Origin: Flavobacterium azizsancarii
GTDB taxonomy: Bacteria; Bacteroidota; Bacteroidia; Flavobacteriales; Flavobacteriaceae
Length of the DNA stretch: 51,818 bases
Direction of reading: 5' to 3'
Assembly (NCBI RefSeq): GCF_027980145.1
Contig: NZ_JAMZNK010000041.1
Coordinates: 1 to 51,818 of the forward strand
Made by a program: the position numbers and the translations under genes
Part shown: piece by piece, positions 44,028 to 51,818 of the stretch
Layout of the letters: every line of letters starts with the position of its first letter
Position numbering within the stretch: position 1 is the stretch's first letter
The notes under the pieces: generated by a model
What the model was told of the DNA's origin: nothing
The model's database searches: none
What the model saw: the letters and a program-made list of their open reading frames with translations, nothing else

Positions 44028-45512
44028 TTATCTAGGATTTAGTTCGATTCCATTATCAGAAGCTCTAACTGGTATCTGTAATGCTCTACGTTTGTCATCT
44101 TTTACTAAAACATTATGTCTTGATACTTGCCCAAACTCAAAAGTATCGTGTTCTACAACAAGATTAAAACGCTTGATATCAAACCACCTAACACCCTCAT
44201 GCAAAAAATCTCTTCTTCTTGCTTCTGCAATAGCTTTTATATAAGAAGCCTGTACAGGAGTTAGCGGATAAAACGGTGTAAACTCATCTGCTATTACTGG
44301 AAATTTTTCTATCACTTTTGCTTGTGTTAACTTATCTGTCGCTGGATTGTATCCTGAAGTTCTTGTTGCTAAAAAGTATTCTAATTCAGCATTCGCTTCT
44401 GTAATTTGATTTTTCATTACATGTGCTTCAATTCTATTCAGGAAAAACTCATCATTACTTAAAAGAACTGTACTGGTATAAGGATCACCAACACCTGCTG
44501 TTAAATTTGTATATTTAAAATACTCATAAAGCTTAGGTACCAAAACCGTTTGCCCCCCTTTGTATTGGCCTGCTGCACGTATTAACCAGGCTTTATTAAA
44601 AAGACTAGTTTCTTTTCCTAAAATTAAATCTACTTTGTTTCCTGCCAGAGTAAATCTATTTGTAAAGCTTCTACTCCAGATTGATTCCGGATAAGCTACT
44701 AATAAATTTGTTGCTTGCTCTACCTTAGAATATTCAATAGGCATCTGAGCAAAAGCAACTGCATTAAAAGCTGCATAATCTCTAAGAGTAGTCGGTTTTG
44801 AGCCCAATCCATTTGAAAACTCAAGTACCTTATCCCAATCTCCTTTTACTAAATAAAAACGACTGGCAAAAGCTTTTGTAGCCTCTACATTAAAATGGTA
44901 CTTTGGTTCTTTATAATTACTAGTAACATATTTCAATCCTTCATTAATGTCTTTCTCGATAAAATCAAATACTTCCTTAACTGTGTTTCGTTTGTATTTT
45001 ACTAATAAAGCTCCTTCCGGCTCTGTTATATACGGAACCCCTAAATCCGTAGCAGCTGTCGCAGGGTTGTATCTATTTGCCCATAATTGAACCAACATAA
45101 AATGAGAATAAGCTCTTGCTATTAATGCCTCTCCCTTTTGAGGATTCAAACTAGTTAGGTTACCCAATTGATCGATAGCTTCTAAGGCTTGATTTGCAGC
45201 TGCTATAGCCTTATAGGAAGAATTCCAAAATGCTGCCTCTGTATCTTCTGCAAATTGAGTCTGCATTTCCCAGTTGTAACTTTGTTTATTGTCCAAGTCT
45301 GACCCTGGTAATGCACTATCGAATACATTATCAGACATTGTTTCTGCAATCGCCATATACGTCCTGTTAGGATAAGCGGTTACTAATAATTCTGAGATCT
45401 TTTCTGGTGTATTTATTTGTGTTCTGTTATCTGGCACTTCTGAAAGAAATTCATCACAACTACTAATACTAACAAGTAATACTAATGAAAGTGCTATTTT
45501 TATATTTTTCAT
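44028..45512 (-). CDS. RagB/SusD-family nutrient-uptake lipoprotein
   Basis: This outer-surface lipoprotein forms the lid of the SusC channel and binds the imported substrate. The lipobox LVLLVSISSC gives C19. The N-terminal TPR-like helical part follows (ALIARAYSHFMLVQLWANRY near residue 131) with ITEPEGALLVKYKRNTVKEV. The SusD C-terminal signature EARRRDFLHEGVRWFDIKRFNL is near residue 430. It is 494 residues long, 11 nt after susC. The pair with STN-domain susC points to import of a peptide or glycan. The ligand cannot be told from sequence. Confidence 0.93.
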   Translation of the reverse strand: MKNIKIALSLVLLVSISSCDEFLSEVPDNRTQINTPEKISELLVTAYPNRTYMAIAETMSDNVFDSALPGSDLDNKQSYNWEMQTQFAEDTEAAFWNSSYKAIAAANQALEAIDQLGNLTSLNPQKGEALIARAYSHFMLVQLWANRYNPATAATDLGVPYITEPEGALLVKYKRNTVKEVFDFIEKDINEGLKYVTSNYKEPKYHFNVEATKAFASRFYLVKGDWDKVLEFSNGLGSKPTTLRDYAAFNAVAFAQMPIEYSKVEQATNLLVAYPESIWSRSFTNRFTLAGNKVDLILGKETSLFNKAWLIRAAGQYKGGQTVLVPKLYEYFKYTNLTAGVGDPYTSTVLLSNDEFFLNRIEAHVMKNQITEANAELEYFLATRTSGYNPATDKLTQAKVIEKFPVIADEFTPFYPLTPVQASYIKAIAEARRRDFLHEGVRWFDIKRFNLVVEHDTFEFGQVSRHNVLVKDDKRRALQIPVRASDNGIELNPR

Positions 45513-45523
45513 AATTAACTATA

Positions 45524-48500
45524 TTAGAATGAAACATTTAAAGTAAATGTATATTGAGAAGTTATTGGAAATGCAACTCCTCCTGTATTACGAAACTCAG
45601 GGTCCTGGCCGTGTAATCTTTTATCTGAATAAATCAACCAGGGATTTACTGCTGAACCTTTTAAGGTGAATGCACTAACACCTAACTTTCTTTTAAAATC
45701 TTTAGGAAATTCCCAACTAAGCGAAATATTCTTTAATCGCAAAAAATCACCATCAGCAACTCTTACATCAGAATAATTATAAGTATTATAAGCTATTTGT
45801 AAATCGCTTTCCCCATAATTTCTATTTAATAATTTATCTGCAATAACAGGAACATTTGTACTATTTTCATCTCCTGGACTTATCCACCTATTTTTAAATT
45901 CTTTTGTAAAAACTGTCAAATCGTTATACTCGTTACTGTAAACAGGATTTAGACGAACTTTATTTCCTCCGGATCCAACAATAAATACATATAACGACCA
46001 GCTTTTATAAGAAAATGTATTGGCTAAACCAACTGATTTATTAGGTTCAATAGATCCTTCATATTTTAAGTAATTTGCAACGTCTTTAGTATCTTGAAAA
46101 TTAGCTTTTGTAATATTATTTTCTGCTCCGTCCTGTAAAATAAAAGTAGGTAATCCTTGATTATTCAATCCGGTAAACTGATAAGAATATATTGAATTTC
46201 TAGGGTGTCCTACTGTATTACCTCCATTGGAATCTACCAGATCATAAACTGAAGGTTTGTTTGCTAATTTTGTGATTTTTTGATTGTAAACAGAAAAGTT
46301 TAATGTTGTTGACCACTTAAAGTTATTAGTTACAATATTTTGAGTAGTAAACCCCAACTCAATACCTTTAGTTTCCATATCAGCATTGTTACCTTGTTTG
46401 ACAGATTGTCCGCCAACACCAGACGTAATTACATAGTCAATTAAGTCAAATGCCTTACGGCTGTAAACGTCTGTAGTTAACTGCACTCTGTTATTAAACA
46501 TTCCAAGATCTAAACCAATATTAGTTTCATATTGTTTTTCCCAAGTCAAATCTTTGTTTTGTAAATCTTCGATTTTTATCGCATTTTCTCTATCTGAAAG
46601 ATTAAAACGGTCTGTAATAAAACTTTTATAAATTGCTAATGAATTTGTTGCAGGTCCAGCTGTTGCTGTAAGTCCATAAGAAGCTCTCAAAGCTAAAGTA
46701 TTGATTGATTCAACGTTTTTCATGAATTTTTCTTCAGCAACGTTCCATTTTCCACTAACTGTGTAAGTAGGCAACCATCTTGAAGACCCTGTATCTCCTT
46801 GTCTGTTAGATCCATCATAACGACCAGTCAACGAAGCTGTATAACGACGATCATAAGTATATCCAACTTTACCAAAGAAACCAACAGTCCTTTCTCTTTC
46901 TGCGCCAAATTCGTAATATGAATCACCTCCATTTACAATTTTCTCGATCATTTTAGGATCAATAAAAGAAGTAAGTCCTTTATCATATTGAATACCTACA
47001 GCTGTAAAATTATCATTGTTTCGATCCACTGATCTTAATTCTGTACCAAAGAAACCTTCTACTTCATGTTTTTCTTTAAAAATATTTCTATAAGTAACAC
47101 TATTTCTAACGTTATAAGAAGTCATATCATTAGTGTATTTTCTTAGAAAACCACCACTTGGCAATACGGAAACTTTTGGTATAGTTAAATCCGTAGGATC
47201 CTGATACAAGAATACATTATCTTTTTGTATTTGTGTATTTACGTTATCTCCAACGCCTGCATTGTATGCTGCTACTACATTCGAGCCTTCTAAAATCTTG
47301 TGCTCTCTTGATGTATTTGCATAACGCGCAGAACCGGTAAGGTTATAAGTTAAATGTTTATTGATTTTATAATCTAAATCTACCTGAAAACGAATATCAT
47401 TTACTTTAATTCCTAAAGTGTTATTTTCTAATTCATTCACAATGTTCATTGGTGCCCAGTTGTTTTGATAATATTCCAGATTACCATTATCATCATAAGG
47501 TCTTAATGTTCTGCTAGTACTTAAAACATAGTTGAACGGATTAATATCAAAATCTCTGGCTGTTTTTCCAAATACAACATCTTTTTTACTATCATAAGCT
47601 CCAGGAGCTTCTTGGTCACGAATAGATCCCATCGTAGATAACGTAATGTTCAATCTATCATTTATAAAAAATGTTCCTTTAATATTTGATGTTAACTGCT
47701 TTACGTTATCAGCAATAGTCCATCCTGGATCTGTATAATAACCTAAAGAAGCATAAAATGTATTATTTTTTCCACCACCAGAAAAGCTTAAAGAGTGATT
47801 TTGAGTAATCGAAGGTCTAAATAAAACACTAAACCAATCTGTATTAGCTAGTTCGTATTTTTTTAAGAACTGATTAATATTTGATTGTTCATTTCTAACA
47901 CCGTACTGACCATTTGTTTCATTATAACGGTTGATCTCTTTTGCAAGGATATTATATGCTCCTCCAAATCTTCCTGTGTAAGAAGAACTTAAATCAAGAT
48001 ATCCTTTTTGTTTCATTTCCTGAAAAACACTCATAGATTCCTGAGAGTTCAAGATGTCATATTGTGTATAACTTGGTACTGTTCTCACTGTGTTTTCAAG
48101 TGAATAACTCACTTTTAATGGTGAATCTCTACGTCCTTGTTTAGTTGTAACAACCACAACTCCGTTTAACGATCTTGAACCATAGATAGATGTTGCTGAT
48201 GCGTCTTTAAGAATTTCAATACTTTGGATATCGTTAGCATTTAAACCCGCTACAGATGAACTTAATAATGTTGATGAATTTCCAGAAGCCAAATCAGCAA
48301 ATGAAACATTTATGATATCTTCCTGAACAACTCCATCAATAACCCATAAAGGTTTTGTGTCCCCAAAAATAGATGAAGATCCACGCACTGTAATTTTAGG
48401 AGCTGTACCAAAAGTACCTGTTACATTTTGCACAGTTACACCGGCAGCTTTACCCTCGATCATTCTGCTTACATCTACTACACCATCAACTTTTAATTCT

Positions 48501-49237
48501 GCACCAGAAATTTTGCTGATAGCTCCAGTAAAGGTTCTCTTAGATGTTTTTTCGTAACCTGTAGTTACTACAACTTCTTTTAAATTTTGTCCTTCATCAT
48601 TTAAGACAATAGTTGGACTAGTGTTCGATATTCCAATTTCTTTGGACTCCATTCCAACATAAGAAATTACAAGTTTATCACTATTAGAAGGTACTTCGAT
48701 AGTAAACCTACCATCAAAATCAGTAAGAACTGCATTTTTTGTACCTTTTACAGAAACCGTAGCTCCTGGTAATGGGCTACCATTAGCATCTGTAACCACA
48801 CCTTTGATAATTGGACCTGCAGTTAATATTGCAAACAGTGAATTACTGGCGTCTGAACTTGTAAAAGAATCAGCGGTATTTTTTTGTAAAACAATTTGAT
48901 TGCTTACTTCAGTATAGGTTATATTAAAAGGTATTAAAATTCGGTTAAGAATGCTTGACAGCACTTCCTGATCTGCATCTATACTTACCTTTTGAGCAAG
49001 CTGAGGCAACCTTGAGTTATAAGAAAATTTTACGTGGGCAGACTTCTCCAACTTAGATAGCGCATTGTCTAATGTTAAATTATCAACATTAATAGTAACC
49101 TTTGTATCTAATTTTTTTTGCCCATTTACATTATTTGCCATGGCAACACTTGAAAATACAAGCGCCAAGACAAACTGAAATAGTGTTATTTTCATGATTC
49201 GATGGAGTAATCGTTGTTTAACAACTGGTTTTTTCAT
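45524..49237 (-). CDS. SusC/RagA-family TonB-dependent receptor with STN signalling domain
   Basis: It is an outer-membrane importer of 1237 residues. A signal peptide (about residues 15-39, TLFQFVLALVFSSVAMANN) is followed by the STN domain (about 44-122, VTINVDNLTLDNALSKLEK). This domain relays ligand binding to the FecR anti-sigma factor. A carboxypeptidase-like regulatory domain follows (GVVTDANGSPLPGATVSVKG). Next is the plug (VVVTTGYEKTSKRTFTGAIS, IQSIEILKDASATSIYGSR) and a long beta-barrel ending FTLNVSF. The start at 49237 (MKKPVVKQRLLHRIMK) is long but usual, and M15 is an alternative. Confidence 0.93.
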   Translation of the reverse strand: MKKPVVKQRLLHRIMKITLFQFVLALVFSSVAMANNVNGQKKLDTKVTINVDNLTLDNALSKLEKSAHVKFSYNSRLPQLAQKVSIDADQEVLSSILNRILIPFNITYTEVSNQIVLQKNTADSFTSSDASNSLFAILTAGPIIKGVVTDANGSPLPGATVSVKGTKNAVLTDFDGRFTIEVPSNSDKLVISYVGMESKEIGISNTSPTIVLNDEGQNLKEVVVTTGYEKTSKRTFTGAISKISGAELKVDGVVDVSRMIEGKAAGVTVQNVTGTFGTAPKITVRGSSSIFGDTKPLWVIDGVVQEDIINVSFADLASGNSSTLLSSSVAGLNANDIQSIEILKDASATSIYGSRSLNGVVVVTTKQGRRDSPLKVSYSLENTVRTVPSYTQYDILNSQESMSVFQEMKQKGYLDLSSSYTGRFGGAYNILAKEINRYNETNGQYGVRNEQSNINQFLKKYELANTDWFSVLFRPSITQNHSLSFSGGGKNNTFYASLGYYTDPGWTIADNVKQLTSNIKGTFFINDRLNITLSTMGSIRDQEAPGAYDSKKDVVFGKTARDFDINPFNYVLSTSRTLRPYDDNGNLEYYQNNWAPMNIVNELENNTLGIKVNDIRFQVDLDYKINKHLTYNLTGSARYANTSREHKILEGSNVVAAYNAGVGDNVNTQIQKDNVFLYQDPTDLTIPKVSVLPSGGFLRKYTNDMTSYNVRNSVTYRNIFKEKHEVEGFFGTELRSVDRNNDNFTAVGIQYDKGLTSFIDPKMIEKIVNGGDSYYEFGAERERTVGFFGKVGYTYDRRYTASLTGRYDGSNRQGDTGSSRWLPTYTVSGKWNVAEEKFMKNVESINTLALRASYGLTATAGPATNSLAIYKSFITDRFNLSDRENAIKIEDLQNKDLTWEKQYETNIGLDLGMFNNRVQLTTDVYSRKAFDLIDYVITSGVGGQSVKQGNNADMETKGIELGFTTQNIVTNNFKWSTTLNFSVYNQKITKLANKPSVYDLVDSNGGNTVGHPRNSIYSYQFTGLNNQGLPTFILQDGAENNITKANFQDTKDVANYLKYEGSIEPNKSVGLANTFSYKSWSLYVFIVGSGGNKVRLNPVYSNEYNDLTVFTKEFKNRWISPGDENSTNVPVIADKLLNRNYGESDLQIAYNTYNYSDVRVADGDFLRLKNISLSWEFPKDFKRKLGVSAFTLKGSAVNPWLIYSDKRLHGQDPEFRNTGGVAFPITSQYTFTLNVSF

Positions 49238-49244
49238 AATTTTG
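49214..49244 (+). promoter_or_regulatory. Predicted plus-strand promoter at the susC start (antisense)
   Basis: TTG (49214-49216) and TAATTTTG (49237-49244) match the -33 and -7 consensus with 20-nt spacing. They face away from susC and overlap its first codons and start region. The complement of an A-rich start region can mimic the -7 box by chance. Confidence 0.45.
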
Positions 49245-49291
49245 GATTGTTTTGATTAATACTGATTCGAGTGTATTTTAAGAAACATTAT

Positions 49292-49317
49292 GAATTACTC
49301 TTTACAGAGAGTAACTC
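49292..49317. repeat. 10-bp inverted repeat in the susC leader region
   Basis: GAATTACTCT (49292-49301) and AGAGTAACTC (49308-49317) pair with one G-U on the minus strand. No U tract follows, so it may be an operator or an mRNA structure. It lies 55-80 nt upstream of susC. Confidence 0.55.
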
Positions 49318-49327
49318 AATTCAATTT

Positions 49328-49367
49328 AAGTGTCGATAATGTTACAGCATTTCGGCACTTTTTTTTT
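49328..49367 (+). terminator. Plus-strand intrinsic terminator between fecR and susC
   Basis: AAGTGTCGA pairs with TCGGCACTT, with an inner AATG/CATT stem. The imperfect pair is G-U on the plus strand but C-A on the minus strand. A nine-T run (49359-49367) follows on the plus strand. It therefore faces right, against all nearby genes. Confidence 0.7.
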
Positions 49368-49480
49368 CTGCATTATCATCTTTTACATAGGCATATAGTC
49401 TTTTTTAGTTGAGAGTGTTTTTGGTTGTTTTTTTTTCGAAATTAAAATCCAATCTATATAATTACAGTTATATAGCAGGA

Positions 49481-50596
49481 TTAGTTACATCCTTCAGATG
49501 TTATAATAATCTGGTTGCCATTCATTTCAAAACTGGTATTATTGCCTATGCTATTACAGACAATTTTTAGTTTTTCTGTCAATGGCTGATCACTAAGCGA
49601 AGTGGTAAGGTGACAATCTTTTAATTTATTTTTAGGATAATCAATATCTACCAGATAAGCCTGTTCAATTGTTTGAAAAATCTGAGATACAGGAATATCA
49701 GTAAATTCGAAACTCAACTGCTCAATATTACCAACATTACGAGTCAAGGCGACATCTTGGGTAATGTTTGTGATTTTGTTAAAACTCAAATCACTTCGTA
49801 AAAAACGAAGTGCCTGATTGGGTAGTAAAACCACTTCTTTCTGATTAGATTTAGCTAATAAATCATTAGATTTTACCCTAACTTTACCGGTGCGCACAAG
49901 AACTTCTACATCAGGCTGATCAGAATAAGCTTTAACTCTAAAACTAGTTCCAACTACCTTTGTAACGATTTCGTTTGCATAAACAAAAAAAGGCTTTTTA
50001 GGATTTTTACTAATTTCAAAGAAACCTTCGCCGGATAAATACACCTTTCTTTCGTTTCCGGTAAAGATTTTAGGATAACTTAATTTACTATTTGGTTGTA
50101 ATAAAACAGAACTGCCGTCAGACAATGTGATGATTTGTGGTTTATTTGAATTATTAGTCTGCTCAACTAATCCTTCGCTATTTTCATCTATAAGTTCTTT
50201 ATACGTAATTACATTACTTTTGGGACTAATTTGATTTTGATAAAACCAAACTGATATCAGGCCAAAAACTAAAATAGCTGCAGCACCACTAAGGAAATAT
50301 TTTCTAAAAAAATTTATTTTGGAATCCTGAATTGAACTGTTTTGATTTTCTTTCTCTTCAATTTTAATCCATGTAGTTTGTAACGCATTGTGGATATCAG
50401 ACGCAGTCAAATTTGAATCTGGCACTTTCATAGCCAACAATAATAATCTTGCGTCTTCTACCAACTTAGCACGTTGGCGACTTTCTAAAGTCCATTCTTC
50501 CCAACCATTCTCATCAGTTTTAAATAAAACCCATGACTGGAATGATTCGTCAGATAAAAAATCTTCAATTTCGGTATATTTGTTACGTTTTTGCAT
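49481..50596 (-). CDS. FecR-family anti-sigma factor
   Basis: It holds the adjacent sigma factor inactive until the SusC receptor signals. The 371-residue protein has an N-terminal cytoplasmic part (1-98) and a single membrane helix at about 101-119 (FLSGAAAILVFGLISVWFY). The periplasmic FecR domain (about 140-245) includes ITLSDGSSVLLQPNSKLSY and VVGTSFRVKAY. A C-terminal DUF4974-type domain (about 300-371) resembles an STN fold. It lies 90 nt downstream of the sigma gene and 243 nt before susC, the usual sigma/anti-sigma/receptor order. Confidence 0.93.
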   Translation of the reverse strand: MQKRNKYTEIEDFLSDESFQSWVLFKTDENGWEEWTLESRQRAKLVEDARLLLLAMKVPDSNLTASDIHNALQTTWIKIEEKENQNSSIQDSKINFFRKYFLSGAAAILVFGLISVWFYQNQISPKSNVITYKELIDENSEGLVEQTNNSNKPQIITLSDGSSVLLQPNSKLSYPKIFTGNERKVYLSGEGFFEISKNPKKPFFVYANEIVTKVVGTSFRVKAYSDQPDVEVLVRTGKVRVKSNDLLAKSNQKEVVLLPNQALRFLRSDLSFNKITNITQDVALTRNVGNIEQLSFEFTDIPVSQIFQTIEQAYLVDIDYPKNKLKDCHLTTSLSDQPLTEKLKIVCNSIGNNTSFEMNGNQIIITSEGCN

Positions 50597-50686
50597 TTAA
50601 AAATAAGGTTACAAAAACATAGAGGACACTTTTCTTATTATATACTCACTAAATTGTGATTTTTTTTTATTTTTTTTAAAACAAAT

Positions 50687-51298
50687 TTAACATGCAGTTA
50701 AAGATAGTAGAAAAATTAACGAAAAACTCCCCTTCCATTCCTTACGTAATGTAAGCAGACCCCGGTGTAAGAGGTTGCTTGCTGATTGATAATTAACTTC
50801 TAACATTTCGGCAATTTGTTCTACTGTCAAACCTTGATGGTAGCGTAAATACAAAGCCTCCTTTTGGCGCGATGGCAAATCATTTAATAATTTATTCAAA
50901 TGAACAACTTTCTCTCTCGTTGCATAATCATCATCTACAAGGTCATTTTCTACTGAAAATTCTAAAAGGAATGCTATTGTATCTGTACTAGTCGCTTTAC
51001 GAAAAATACGATCACGTTCGTGCAATCTTGCAATTCGCTTACGTACACTTGATAATAAATAAGCTTTTACTACAACCGAATTTTGCAATCCGTTACGATA
51101 AACCCAGATGTCTGTAAAGACGTCCTGTACACAATCTTGTACTTTCTCTGCAAATGGTGAAAGTGAATTTCCGTAACGAACTAAATCTGTATAATATTTC
51201 TCAAATAAAATTGAGAATGATTTTTCATCTCCATCTTTCAAGTTATTCCAAAGTGTATTATCATCAAAAGTCTTGAATTGTAAAGTTTTGGCCTTCAT
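50687..51298 (-). CDS. ECF-type RNA polymerase sigma factor
   Basis: It directs polymerase to its target promoters when FecR releases it. The sigma-70 region 2 spans about residues 15-85 (FSILFEKYYTDLVRYGNSL, QDCVQDVFTDIWVYRNGL). Region 4 spans about 135-195 (LPSRQKEALYLRYHQGLTVEQIAEML, then NYQSASNLLHRGLLTLRK). The start at 51298 (MKAKTLQFKTF) gives 203 residues, typical for the Bacteroidota FecI-like set. The frame is open to 51367 with 23 extra hydrophobic-basic residues. The first ATG follows AAAGGAT and remains possible. It probably activates the susCD operon (inference). Confidence 0.92.
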   Translation of the reverse strand: MKAKTLQFKTFDDNTLWNNLKDGDEKSFSILFEKYYTDLVRYGNSLSPFAEKVQDCVQDVFTDIWVYRNGLQNSVVVKAYLLSSVRKRIARLHERDRIFRKATSTDTIAFLLEFSVENDLVDDDYATREKVVHLNKLLNDLPSRQKEALYLRYHQGLTVEQIAEMLEVNYQSASNLLHRGLLTLRKEWKGSFSLIFLLSLTAC

Positions 51299-51387
51299 AT
51301 TAATTTTGGGTAGAATTCTTAAAAATAAGCACTTGGTTTTAACATAAAGAATACGGTTTTTTAACATTATCCTTTATTTCTGTGCGA

Positions 51388-51418
51388 TAAATATATAAAA
51401 GCAAATATATAAAACAAA
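51388..51418 (-). promoter_or_regulatory. Predicted promoter of the sigma-fecR operon
   Basis: On the minus strand TATATTTA (51388-51395) lies 19 nt from TTTG (51415-51418), close to the TTTG...TAnnTTTG consensus. A second exact TATATTTG lies a few bases upstream. Confidence 0.6.
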
Positions 51419-51659
51419 TTTTTTTACATAAAAAAGATGGTTTCCTAACATCAGGAACAGTCACTGTTTATTGACTTACTGCGGATTGAAGCGATAAAAA
51501 AAATATTTTAGTTTTTTGTTAATAGTTATTTTTGTAAGATTAAATTACCATTTAATTTAAATTTTTTTTTAACAAATTAAATACTTTGTCCCTTAAAAAA
51601 TTTAACATACAGATTTTAGGATTTTGAGCAAAAAAAGCCTCACTAAATAAATGAGGGCA

Positions 51660-51731
51660 CTGAAAAAGTCCTTTTCAGGAATAATTGTTAATTAAAGGAG
51701 TAGAAGATAAAAGTTTTCTACTCTTTTTTTT
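51660..51731 (+). terminator. Hairpins at the probable left end of the insertion sequence
   Basis: CTGAAAA...TTTTCAG (51660-51678) is a 7-bp hairpin. GAGTAGAA (51698-51705) pairs with TTCTACTC (51716-51723) and is followed by nine T. The second looks like a plus-strand terminator just ahead of the transposase start. Such a terminator would block read-in transcription. The exact end of the element is not determined. Confidence 0.5.
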
Positions 51732-51764
51732 GTATCTTTTGGGTGTAATCATAAGGCTTTTTAG

Positions 51765-51818
51765 ATGTTAATTCAACAGCAACAAATTCAGTTTAGTCCC
51801 TATTCTTCATTATATGAT
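51765..51818 (+). CDS. Start of an IS1182-like transposase (truncated by window end)
   Basis: Only 18 codons are visible: MLIQQQQIQFSPYSSLYD. This opening resembles the N-terminus of IS1182-family DDE transposases in Flavobacteria, which begin with a Gln-rich QxxIQxSPYxxLYD pattern. The hairpin-rich stretch at 51650-51731 probably belongs to the element's left end. Identification rests on a short stretch, so it is moderate. Confidence 0.6.
   Translation, partial: MLIQQQQIQFSPYSSLYD

Larger units (their letters stand above)
49250..49367 (+). ncRNA. Candidate small antisense RNA over the susC leader
   Basis: A transcript from the predicted promoter at 49214-49244 would end at the hairpin 49328-49360, about 110-120 nt in all. 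It lies opposite the susC 5' untranslated region, and no plus-strand gene explains the terminator. Antisense RNAs near susC genes are known in Bacteroides, so a regulatory role is plausible but unproven. Confidence 0.4.

Overview
The window looks like chromosomal DNA of a Flavobacterium or a close relative (Bacteroidota). The evidence is low GC with long A/T tracts, A-rich rather than Shine-Dalgarno start regions, promoters of the TTG...TAnnTTTG type, a SusC/SusD pair with a FecI/FecR-type sigma/anti-sigma module, and a small LSRNEQKNIAGG-type double-glycine leader peptide. No rRNA, tRNA or CRISPR array was seen. Most genes lie on the minus strand.

Region 1 (1-13.6 kb) is central metabolism and branched-chain amino acid synthesis: acs, ilvC, ilvN, ilvB, two secreted proteins of unknown function inside the ilv operon, ilvD, leuB and leuA. 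A 25-residue leader peptide rich in Ile and Val, followed by an intrinsic terminator, precedes ilvD (11.0-11.1 kb) and is a textbook ribosome-mediated attenuator. leuA has its own promoter with a palindrome over the -33 box. leuC, leuD and ilvA are not here.

Region 2 (13.7-19 kb) holds a helical-repeat protein, a 369-bp non-coding element bounded by 27-bp perfect inverted repeats, a secreted M1 aminopeptidase, a secreted CBM9-like protein and a small secreted protein.

Region 3 (19-27.4 kb) is a complete histidine operon, hisG-D-C-B-H-A-(NIPSNAP)-F-IE, read right to left. A 19-residue leader peptide with five histidines and a terminator control it. Unusually, nearly every gap between his genes holds a degenerate palindromic or tandem repeat, and some of these repeats supply the last codons or stop of the upstream gene.

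Region 4 (27.4-40.8 kb) is mixed: an OmpR-type two-component system divergent from an LTA-synthase-like membrane enzyme, an S1/P1-like zinc enzyme, a YeiH-type transporter with a LysR regulator, a DUF4846/M15 peptidase pair, a von Willebrand A membrane protein and fabG.

Region 5 (40.9-51.8 kb) starts with an orphan double-glycine leader peptide and what looks like a decayed small membrane protein. It continues with a surface nutrient-uptake locus: sigma factor, FecR, SusC with an N-terminal signalling (STN) domain, SusD, a zinc metallohydrolase lipoprotein and a DUF4302 lipoprotein. A plus-strand promoter and terminator between susC and fecR suggest a small antisense RNA over the susC leader. 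The right edge enters the start of an IS1182-like transposase.
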